This document shows positions 35,256-41,997 of a DNA stretch of 64,000 nucleotides, piece by piece. Each line of letters starts with the position of its first letter. Within the stretch, counting starts at the first letter, position 1. This stretch comes from an uncultured Roseburia sp. Its GTDB lineage: Bacteria > Bacillota > Clostridia > Lachnospirales > Lachnospiraceae. The stretch spans positions 1-64,000 of the forward strand of contig CAMSQM010000008.1 in NCBI GenBank assembly GCA_947062675.1, in the 5' to 3' direction. A program made the translations under genes and the position numbers. A model generated the notes under the pieces. The model saw only the letters and a program-made list of their open reading frames with translations. It was not told the origin of the DNA and ran no database searches.

Positions 35256-36059
35256 ATGAACGAAAAAATATTCGAAAGCAATCGCGCAGCCTGGAATCAG
35301 GCGGCCGTTTATCATCAAAAAGCATTGAACCATTCCCTGCATGCCGGGTTTCAGAATCCTGAGTTTTCCACTTTTAACAGGGAGCGCGATTCTGTCGTCA
35401 ATGATAAGCTGAAGCAGATAGATTTCAGCGGGAAAGCAATCGCGCATATTCCCTGTAATAACGGCCGGGAATTGCTGTCCCTGATGCGGCTTGGCGCAAA
35501 AGAAGGGGTGGGGTTCGATATTTCTGATGCCGCCATTTCGGAGGCTTGGGAGCTTGCCGGGATTGCAAAAGAAAATGCCCGGTTTGTTCGGACAAATGCC
35601 CTGGAAATCGACGAAACTTATACGAATTATTTTGATTTTATCTATATTTCGCACGGATCCTTACAATGGTTTCCGGATTTGAATGATTATTTTCGTGTGA
35701 TTTCAAGATTACTTAAAAAGAATGGAAGAATCATAATTTTTGAGATTCATCCTTTCAAATACTTTTTTGAAAATGGCTTTCGCTTTGAGGAACAAAATTT
35801 TGACAAACTGACCTCGTATTTCGAGACAGGTGCGAATCATTATCCGGAAGGGCTGGATTACTTTGGCCATGTGAAATACGAATCAACGGAAGGCTTTTGG
35901 TTCATGCATAAAATGTCTGAGATTATCGTCGCGATCCTTCACAATGGGATTGAGATTGAAGAGTTTGAGGAATACCCATTTGATCTGGATGGCGATTCTG
36001 ATCAGGGGACAGCGGGAAAGTTTCCGTTTAGCTACTTGATTACCGCGAAAAAGAGATAG
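35256..36059 (+). CDS. Class I SAM-dependent methyltransferase
   Basis: A 267-residue protein with the Rossmann methyltransferase fold. Motif I is degenerate (IAHIPCNNGRELLSLMRLG in place of DxGxGxG), motif II is VGFDISDAAISEA, and the acidic/aromatic segment FDFIYISHGSLQWFPDL is motif IV. The substrate cannot be told from the sequence. The gene is visibly AT-richer than glgB and the DUF3737 gene beside it and uses more A/T-ending codons, suggesting recent acquisition. It lies 49 nt after glgB; ribosome site GAGGAAGTGAAGAG. Confidence 0.85.
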   Translation: MNEKIFESNRAAWNQAAVYHQKALNHSLHAGFQNPEFSTFNRERDSVVNDKLKQIDFSGKAIAHIPCNNGRELLSLMRLGAKEGVGFDISDAAISEAWELAGIAKENARFVRTNALEIDETYTNYFDFIYISHGSLQWFPDLNDYFRVISRLLKKNGRIIIFEIHPFKYFFENGFRFEEQNFDKLTSYFETGANHYPEGLDYFGHVKYESTEGFWFMHKMSEIIVAILHNGIEIEEFEEYPFDLDGDSDQGTAGKFPFSYLITAKKR

Positions 36060-36121
36060 TCCGCTATTTGCGTCAGTAATGCGGCTTTCCGCGGGGAGAA
36101 AGTCCGCGGGGGTGGAAGTAT

Positions 36122-36150
36122 TTGCTTCTTTTGGAAAATGGGATTATACT
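36122..36150 (+). promoter_or_regulatory. Promoter of the DUF3737 gene
   Basis: TTGCTT (36122-36127), 17 bases, TATACT (36145-36150), 52 nt before the start codon. Confidence 0.65.
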
Positions 36151-36202
36151 GGATACAGCCTGTATGGGAGAAAATGGTACAGGCCGGAAGGAGCAGACGA
36201 AG

Positions 36203-37042
36203 ATGAGGACAATCGAACATAAATCGTATGACATGGAACGGGCATTTTACGGGGCGCGGGGCGTTGCGGTGAAACACTGCACGTTTGACGGTCCCGCGGA
36301 CGGGGAGAGTGCGTTCAAGGAATGCCGCGATGTGCGGGTGTCGGACAGCTTTTTCAATCTCCGCTATCCGTTCTGGCACGATGAGGGCCTGAATATTTCC
36401 GGCACGGAAATGACGGAGCTCTGCCGCGCGGCGCTCTGGTATTCCGGTGATATCAGGATCACGGACACAAAACTACATGGAATCAAGGCGCTGCGGGAGT
36501 GCAGAAATGTGAAAATGCAGGGGTGCGATGTGGTGTCGCCGGAATTCGGCTGGTCGGTGCACGGGCTGGAGATGGAAGACTGTACGGTGAGGGGAGAGTA
36601 TTTTATGATGCGCTCCGACGGGCTGCAGTTTCGCCGCGTGCGCCTGGACGGCAAATATTCCTTTCAGTACATAGAAAATTCCGTATTTGAGAACTGTGAA
36701 TTTTTCACCAAGGATGCCTTCTGGCATGCAAAAAATGTGAGTGTCCGCGACAGTGTCATAAAGGGCGAATATCTGGCCTGGTACTGTGAAAATGTCACAT
36801 TTGAAAATTGTAAAATCATCGGCACGCAGCCGCTGTGTTACTGCAGAGGCCTGAAGCTGGTCAACTGTGAGATGGAGGACGCGGACCTGTGTTTTGAAAA
36901 GTCGGAGGTGGATGCCACCATAACCACCCCTGTGATCAGCATTAAAAATCCCCGTCTGGGGCGCATCTGCCTGCCGCATGTGGGTGAGATCGTGCGGGAC
37001 GACGGGGAATCACACGGTGAGATCCTGGTGCAGGAGCCATGA
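36203..37042 (+). CDS. DUF3737-family right-handed beta-helix protein
   Basis: A 279-residue cytoplasmic protein. Short repeated strands of about 20 residues (such as VRVSDSFFNLRYPFWH, VSVRDSVIKGEYLAWY, VTFENCKIIGTQPLCY) suggest a parallel beta-helix. Members of DUF3737 are common in gut Firmicutes, with no known activity. The start MRTIEHKSYDMERAFYG is the usual one, with GGAAGGAG 9 nt upstream. It is a single-gene unit between its own promoter and a terminator. Confidence 0.85.
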   Translation: MRTIEHKSYDMERAFYGARGVAVKHCTFDGPADGESAFKECRDVRVSDSFFNLRYPFWHDEGLNISGTEMTELCRAALWYSGDIRITDTKLHGIKALRECRNVKMQGCDVVSPEFGWSVHGLEMEDCTVRGEYFMMRSDGLQFRRVRLDGKYSFQYIENSVFENCEFFTKDAFWHAKNVSVRDSVIKGEYLAWYCENVTFENCKIIGTQPLCYCRGLKLVNCEMEDADLCFEKSEVDATITTPVISIKNPRLGRICLPHVGEIVRDDGESHGEILVQEP

Positions 37043-37101
37043 ACCGTATATTTCGCCATTGAGAGAGGAAAAGGAGAATGCACTGCGCCAGAGGGCGCGG
37101 G

Positions 37102-37134
37102 AAGCCTGCCGGGTATTGGACGGCAGGCTTTTTT
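37102..37134 (+). terminator. Terminator after the DUF3737 gene
   Basis: AAGCCTGCCG (37102-37111) pairs perfectly with CGGCAGGCTT (37121-37130), with a 9-nt loop and a run of six T. Confidence 0.9.
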
Positions 37135-37208
37135 ATTTCAAGGGAAAGACCTTGTTACTGTGATGCACGAAAGCCGGATTCTTTTTTTGTATTTTTTTAT
37201 AAAAAAGT

Positions 37209-37236
37209 GAACCTCATACAAAGTCATGGCGAATAT
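37209..37236 (+). promoter_or_regulatory. Possible ECF-type promoter of the sigma operon
   Basis: GAACCT (37209-37214), 15 bases, then CGAATA (37230-37235). The GAAC -35 resembles ECF sigma promoters, as expected if the sigma factor drives its own operon. The -10 match is weak. Confidence 0.3.
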
Positions 37237-37264
37237 AGGGTGAAGAGGCGGGGGAGGTGAGAGT

Positions 37265-37789
37265 GTGACAGCAGAAGAAACAGAAAGATGTGTCGATGAA
37301 TTTGGCACAGATATATACAGGTTCTGCCTGAAACTTTGCGCGGACAGGGCGGACGCTGAGGATTTATATCAGCAGACTTTTCTGAAAGCGCTGGAAAAAG
37401 AGTGGACGCCGGACTGGGAAAGGAATCCGAGAGCGCTGTTTTTTTCTCTGGCTTATAATCTCTGGAAGAGCGAAAGAAGAAAACAGGCGCGCCGGAACAC
37501 GATTGCTCCGGGCAGCAGTTTTGATGATGAAGCGGAAACGGTATTGCGTTCGGGGGAAAATATTGAGGAAGGTTATCTTCACAAAGAACTGATCGCGGAA
37601 GTCCGTCAGATTATTCAGACGCTTCCGGAAAAATTTCAGGTGCCGCTGATATTATTTTATCTCTGCGACTGTCCGGTGGAGCAGATAGCGGCGGTTATAA
37701 AAAAACCGCCCGGCACCGTGAAAAGCCGGCTGTTCCGGGGAAGAAACCTGATAAAAAAGAGACTGGGGGATGCTGGTTATGAGAGATGA
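37265..37789 (+). CDS. ECF-type RNA polymerase sigma factor
   Basis: A 174-residue sigma-70-family factor with region 2 (about 10-80, YRFCLKLCADRADAEDLYQQTFLKALEK) and region 4 (about 115-170, LPEKFQVPLILFYLCDCPVEQIAAVIKKPPGTVKSRLFRGR). There is no region 3, as in ECF sigmas. GTG start, with GGGGGAGGTGAG directly upstream. Its 3' end overlaps the next gene by 11 nt, and a third membrane gene follows. The operon therefore looks like a sigma factor with two membrane partners, one of which may act as anti-sigma. Confidence 0.92.
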   Translation: MTAEETERCVDEFGTDIYRFCLKLCADRADAEDLYQQTFLKALEKEWTPDWERNPRALFFSLAYNLWKSERRKQARRNTIAPGSSFDDEAETVLRSGENIEEGYLHKELIAEVRQIIQTLPEKFQVPLILFYLCDCPVEQIAAVIKKPPGTVKSRLFRGRNLIKKRLGDAGYER

Positions 37790-38156
37790 CCGTACTGAGA
37801 GGGAAATGGAAGAAGTGATCCGTGCTTCCATGAAAATGACGGATGTTCCGTCAAAAGAACTGAATAGCAGGCTGAAAGCGGAGCTGTATCAGCGGGAAGC
37901 CGCCCTGCGAAAACAGCCCGCCGCGCATAAACTGTCACTGTGGTATCTGCCGATGGTGCTGAATCTGATCATGTTTTCCATGCTGGCTCTGTCTGCACTG
38001 ATCATGACTGACAATCTTTATTTATCTTACTTTGCGGCCGGTATCTGTTTTTATGCCGGTGCGGCCGGTATACTGCTTACTATTGTGGGCGTAAAAAGAG
38101 CAGATTTTAAGGAGGATATTACAATCCGCATTGAGAAACGGGGGATATTTGCATGA
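37779..38156 (+). CDS. Two-helix membrane protein, candidate anti-sigma partner
   Basis: A 125-residue protein with a charged N-terminal half (about 1-50, rich in Arg, Glu, Lys) and two transmembrane helices (about 53-75 and 83-105). A small cytoplasmic helical region before the membrane is the layout of many anti-sigma factors, but no zinc-binding His-x3-Cys-x2-Cys motif is present. Start 37779 lies 9 nt after GGGGG; an ATG at 37770 is also in frame. Its stop overlaps the next start (ATGA). Confidence 0.7.
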   Translation: MRDDRTEREMEEVIRASMKMTDVPSKELNSRLKAELYQREAALRKQPAAHKLSLWYLPMVLNLIMFSMLALSALIMTDNLYLSYFAAGICFYAGAAGILLTIVGVKRADFKEDITIRIEKRGIFA

Positions 38157-39043
38157 AACATATTAATAAAAATAAACTTCTGTTTTACACCGGTATTCCG
38201 GTAATCGTACTGCTGATTTTACTTCGGATGGGGCTGTATTTTCTGGGAAGCGATGGCTTCAGCGGTCTTTCCATGCTGATTCCCGCCCTGCTCTGCGGCT
38301 TTCTTCTGTCCGCACTGTGTACCTCTGCTTTTTTTGCGGCATGGGTATATCAGGATTGTAAAAGACGCGGAGACGATCCGGTACTGTGGGCGGTTGTGGT
38401 TTTTGCAGCCACACCCTTTATCGGACTGCTGACTTACTTTCTGCGCCGTTCAGAAATCAGAACGATATGTCCGGCCTGCGGACGGCGGATTTCAGTAAAA
38501 GCAAATTATTGTGAGGAATGTGGAACACCTGTCAGAAGAGAGGAGAATGGTGTTATGGCAAAACAGGGAACGCATCATTTAAAATTTATTGCTGCCGGTA
38601 TGGTGAGTATGGTGCTGATGTTCGTATGTCTTACAGGTTTTATCGGCAGTGCTGTCGCGGGTAACGGTATGAATACAAATGCCGCTTCGGGCGACCGTGT
38701 ATGGAACAAGGGTGTGATCAGCATGAATCATAACGTATACCTGAACGGGGTCTGGAAACTGGATTTCAGAAGTGCCAGTGAAGGCTTTGTGGAAGAGCAG
38801 AGTATGACGATTGCGGACGCGGGCGCTCAGCAGCTTTACGCGGATATTTCCTGCGGCACGGTACCGGATAATGCGTCGCTTGTCCTGTGGCTGGTACAGG
38901 GAGACGTCGCAGAATCGGTTGACGTCACAAATCTTTCCGAACCGCTGGAATATCCTCTGAATGGATTCGGGAATGGAAAAATATATGTCAGGCTGCAGAT
39001 CAATGGTGTGGAAAATACTGTTTCAGAAATCTGTATTCAGTAA
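38153..39043 (+). CDS. Membrane protein with zinc ribbon and exported beta domain
   Basis: A 296-residue protein. Two N-terminal helices (about 8-30 and 40-62) and a third hydrophobic stretch with PLDc_N-like character (QDCKRRGDDPVLWAVVVFAATPFIGLLTYFLRR) precede a zinc ribbon, CPACGRRISVKANYCEECG (about 104-122). A further helix (about 140-165) is followed by an exterior domain of about 130 residues with no family I recognise. This layout, a cytoplasmic zinc ribbon tied to an outside domain, suits a sensor in the ECF operon. It overlaps the preceding stop by 4 nt. Confidence 0.72.
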   Translation: MKHINKNKLLFYTGIPVIVLLILLRMGLYFLGSDGFSGLSMLIPALLCGFLLSALCTSAFFAAWVYQDCKRRGDDPVLWAVVVFAATPFIGLLTYFLRRSEIRTICPACGRRISVKANYCEECGTPVRREENGVMAKQGTHHLKFIAAGMVSMVLMFVCLTGFIGSAVAGNGMNTNAASGDRVWNKGVISMNHNVYLNGVWKLDFRSASEGFVEEQSMTIADAGAQQLYADISCGTVPDNASLVLWLVQGDVAESVDVTNLSEPLEYPLNGFGNGKIYVRLQINGVENTVSEICIQ

Positions 39044-39051
39044 TTGTCAAA

Positions 39052-39087
39052 GGCGGGAAAGCCCTGAAAGGGCTTCCCGCCCGTTTT
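39052..39087 (+). terminator. Terminator of the ECF sigma operon
   Basis: GGCGGGAA and GCCCT (39052-39065, one bulged A) pair with AGGGC and TTCCCGCC (39069-39081). A short T tract lies at 39084-39087. Confidence 0.8.
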
Positions 39088-39174
39088 CATTTCTTTTCAT
39101 TCTGATTTTTCTGCTCATCTTTATAAAATAAATGCCGTTTTTACATTATTCTTACTATTCAGGATAAAATATCG

Positions 39175-39203
39175 TTGATATTCTTTGAAATCAGGAATAT
39201 AAT
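39175..39203 (+). promoter_or_regulatory. Promoter of the phosphorothioation-like operon
   Basis: TTGATA (39175-39180), 17 bases, TATAAT (39198-39203), inside an AT-rich 200-nt region and about 80 nt before the first gene. Confidence 0.8.
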
Positions 39204-39233
39204 AAATAGTATATTCCTGGAAACCGGGAATAT
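39192..39233 (+). promoter_or_regulatory. Overlapping palindromes at the operon start site
   Basis: CAGGAATAT (39192-39200) and ATATTCCTG (39211-39219) form a perfect palindrome across the -10 box and start site. ATATTCCTGG (39211-39220) also pairs with CCGGGAATAT (39224-39233) across three bases. A further half-site TTCAGGAT lies at 39158-39165. This looks like a multi-site repressor operator; alternatively the second pair forms an RNA hairpin. Confidence 0.6.
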
Positions 39234-39285
39234 GATTTTTGTGATTTATGGGAGAAAAAATTCCTGAAGAAAGAAATCGTGCGCG

Positions 39286-41034
39286 ATGATTACATACACA
39301 TGTCACAATAAAGACCGGAAAACGGGTCTTGATCTCCCCTGTACGGGGATAAGCTGCAGGACGAGTACCTGTCCGTCCTGTGGCGGGAGAGCGGATGCGC
39401 ATTCCGCCATATACTGGTGCGGATATTGCAGAATTCCGGTATACACAGAAATCTGTCCTGTGTGCGGGAGTGCCGGGACATATCTCTCGACGGATCTGCG
39501 CCCGGTGTTTCCAGGGGAACGCCTGCTGGTCGAGATTCTTCTGGGGGAGCCGTTCTGTTTCCGGGAAGCCTCCGTGTGGAACGGGTCCGGCAGTCATTAT
39601 TTTGTGGATGGCCGCAGGATAGCGTTTTCCGTAAATGACTTAAAACGGGCGGATACAGGGAAGATACGGGAGGCTCTTGGCAGGCTGTGGCCGCACAACA
39701 GCAGCAGGGCGTTTGATGATATGGCGGAGCGGTTTGTGCGGGCCAATGCGGGGCGCTTTGCGCAGATGACGGAGGAGGCGGGGGATTATATCCGGACCGC
39801 CGCAGGGGAAGCCGGAGGGACGGGGATGTTTGTCTCATTCAGCGGAGGAAAGGATTCGACCGTCACGTCCGATCTCGTGACGCGGGCGCTCGGCAGCAGC
39901 CGGATCATGCATATTTTCGGCGATACCACGCTGGAATTTCCGTTTACCTATGAATATGTGGAACGGTTCCGCAGAACACACTTAAGCACGCCGCTGCTAA
40001 CGGCGCGGAATCGGGAAAAAGATTTTGAGGAGCTCTGCAGGCAGATCGGTCCGCCCGCAAGAGTGCTGCGCTGGTGCTGCACCGTGTTTAAGACGGGGCC
40101 GATCCAGAGGAAAATACGCGCGCTTTACCGGAGTGAGAGCCGGATTCTGACATTTTACGGAGTCAGAAGAAGCGAATCGGCGGGCAGGGGAAAATATGAG
40201 CGGGAGACGGACAGCCCGAAGATCGCGAGACAGCGGATGGCCTCGCCGGTGATCGACTGGATGGATTTTGATATCTGGCTTTACCTGCTGACGACAGGGA
40301 TTGACTTTAATGATGCCTACCGTCTGGGGTATACGAGGGTCGGCTGCTGGTGTTGTCCGAACAACAGCGCCTGGTCGGAGTTTCTCTCAAAAATTTATCT
40401 TGAGCGGCAGTCGCGGCAGTTCCGCCGGCTTCTGCTGGAATTTGCCCGAAGCGCCGGCAAAAAAGATCCGGAGACGTATGTGGACGGGGGATTCTGGAAG
40501 GCGCGTCAGGGCGGAAACGGGGTTGCGGGAGCGGGGAATGCCGTCGTGTCCGCCACACCGTGTGCCGCGGAGGAAAATACTTTCCACTACGAGCTTGTGC
40601 GGCCTGTTTCAGAGGAGCTGTACGGGCTGTTTCTCCCGTTCGGATATCTGAATTTTCAGATGGGGCGAAAGCGGCTCGGGGAGGTGTATGTGCTGGATGA
40701 GCGGGGCGGGATACTGCTCAGACTGCAGGGGCGTGAGGGTGCGGGGACGCTTAAGGTGACGATTGTAAATCACAGGATAGCCGGCGCCAGGGATATGAGG
40801 ACGGCGAGAGAGCGCGTCCGCTGTCAGCTCACAAAATATCAGATCTGTGTGGGCTGTCTGGCCTGCGAGAGCGTCTGCCGTTTTAACGCCCTCGTGGTCA
40901 GGGAGCGGGAAGACGGCGGTGTCCGGTACCGGATTGACGGCGATAAATGCAGGCGCTGTGGGGAATGTGTGAATCACTTTGCGGCTGGCTGTTATATGAA
41001 AAAAGTGCTTTCCGTCCGGAGGGATCGGGTCTGA
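39286..41034 (+). CDS. PAPS-reductase-like ATP pyrophosphatase with zinc ribbon and ferredoxin domain (SspD/DndC-like)
   Basis: A 582-residue protein. The N-terminus has three CxxC pairs (29/32, 45/48, 57/60), a zinc-ribbon-like region. The central domain (about 180-400) has the PP-loop SGGKDS (186-191), RWCCTVFKTGPIQ and GCWCCPNNSAWSEF, typical of PAPS reductase/DndC enzymes that adenylate a target and bind a 4Fe-4S cluster. The C-terminus is a two-cluster ferredoxin: C521-x2-C-x2-C-x3-C531 and C555-x2-C-x2-C-x7-C569. With a DUF4007 protein, a large ATPase and a cysteine desulfurase next to it, a role in DNA sulfur modification is inferred. BREX type IV BrxP is the main alternative. The ribosome site is weak. 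Confidence 0.82.
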   Translation: MITYTCHNKDRKTGLDLPCTGISCRTSTCPSCGGRADAHSAIYWCGYCRIPVYTEICPVCGSAGTYLSTDLRPVFPGERLLVEILLGEPFCFREASVWNGSGSHYFVDGRRIAFSVNDLKRADTGKIREALGRLWPHNSSRAFDDMAERFVRANAGRFAQMTEEAGDYIRTAAGEAGGTGMFVSFSGGKDSTVTSDLVTRALGSSRIMHIFGDTTLEFPFTYEYVERFRRTHLSTPLLTARNREKDFEELCRQIGPPARVLRWCCTVFKTGPIQRKIRALYRSESRILTFYGVRRSESAGRGKYERETDSPKIARQRMASPVIDWMDFDIWLYLLTTGIDFNDAYRLGYTRVGCWCCPNNSAWSEFLSKIYLERQSRQFRRLLLEFARSAGKKDPETYVDGGFWKARQGGNGVAGAGNAVVSATPCAAEENTFHYELVRPVSEELYGLFLPFGYLNFQMGRKRLGEVYVLDERGGILLRLQGREGAGTLKVTIVNHRIAGARDMRTARERVRCQLTKYQICVGCLACESVCRFNALVVREREDGGVRYRIDGDKCRRCGECVNHFAAGCYMKKVLSVRRDRV

Positions 41035-41082
41035 AAACACTCCGGATCAGTGAGGAAGCGGGAGGAAAGGGGACGGGGCCGT

Positions 41083-41961
41083 GTGACAAAGAATGGAGGA
41101 GTCCGTTTCAGGGGACATGAGACATTCACGCTGCGGGAAGGATGGCTGGACAAAGGACTGGCAGCGGTGGCGGCGAATCCGAAAGTTTTTTCAGAATATT
41201 ATGGGGCAGATGCCCTGGGAGTCGGGCCGAACATGGCAAAAGCGATACGCTACTGGCTCAGATGCGCTGGTCTGACCATGGAACGCCCGGGTGAGGGCGT
41301 CTGTCTGACGGAGACCGGGAGAATCATTCTGGAGCGGGATCCCTGTATCGGGGATGCTTTTACGCTCTGGCTCGTTCACTGCCGGATTGCGGCAAACCGC
41401 GGGCAGGCGACGGCGTGGAACCTGTATTTTAATGCGTTTGAATATGAGGAATTTGACAGGTATCAGCTTGTGCGGGGGATGAAGGAGCTTGCGTACAGGA
41501 CTGTGGGGGAGGAGGGGAAGAGACCGCCGGAGAAGTCCGTGGAGGACGACTGTGACGCGATTGTGGCCATGTATCTGAAGAAGGCGGGGCCGGGGACGCC
41601 GGAGGAGAAGACGGTCAGCCCGTTTGCAAAACTGGGGCTGCTCGTGGCCGCGGACGGCGTCTGCTGCCGCAGGCAGCCGGATATCAGCCGTCTGCCGGAG
41701 GATATTGTGCTCTATCTGCTGGCCGCATGCCGGCAGAATTCCGGGTCCATTGAGACTGACGGGCTGCTCACGGTCAGAGACGGTCCGGGCAGGCTCCTGC
41801 AGCTGGGAGGCGCCGCGCTGGCGGAGCTTGTGGACAGGCTGCGGGCGCGTGAGAAGATTATCCGCAACCGGTCTGCGGGGTTAAGCAGGCTCTGTCTGCC
41901 TGCGGATATCACTCCGGCCGGGGTGGTGGAAGCGTATTACGGCCGGCTGCACCGGCTGTGA
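41083..41961 (+). CDS. DUF4007 protein (SspB-like)
   Basis: A 292-residue protein beginning with the DUF4007 signature FRGHETFTLREGWLDKGL. It continues with helical segments and LGVGPNMAKAIRYWL, TETGRIILERDP and FTLWLVHCRIA, all typical of the family. DUF4007 is, to my knowledge, the family that contains SspB, the DNA nickase of single-strand phosphorothioation systems; no nuclease motif can be named from this sequence alone. The GTG at 41083 follows AAAGGGGA by 10 nt; a GTG at 41050 is also in frame. It lies between the ATP pyrophosphatase gene and the ATPase gene. Confidence 0.8.
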   Translation: MTKNGGVRFRGHETFTLREGWLDKGLAAVAANPKVFSEYYGADALGVGPNMAKAIRYWLRCAGLTMERPGEGVCLTETGRIILERDPCIGDAFTLWLVHCRIAANRGQATAWNLYFNAFEYEEFDRYQLVRGMKELAYRTVGEEGKRPPEKSVEDDCDAIVAMYLKKAGPGTPEEKTVSPFAKLGLLVAADGVCCRRQPDISRLPEDIVLYLLAACRQNSGSIETDGLLTVRDGPGRLLQLGGAALAELVDRLRAREKIIRNRSAGLSRLCLPADITPAGVVEAYYGRLHRL

Positions 41962-41997
41962 TAATACAGGAGCCCGCATTATTGAGAGGAGATGCAG

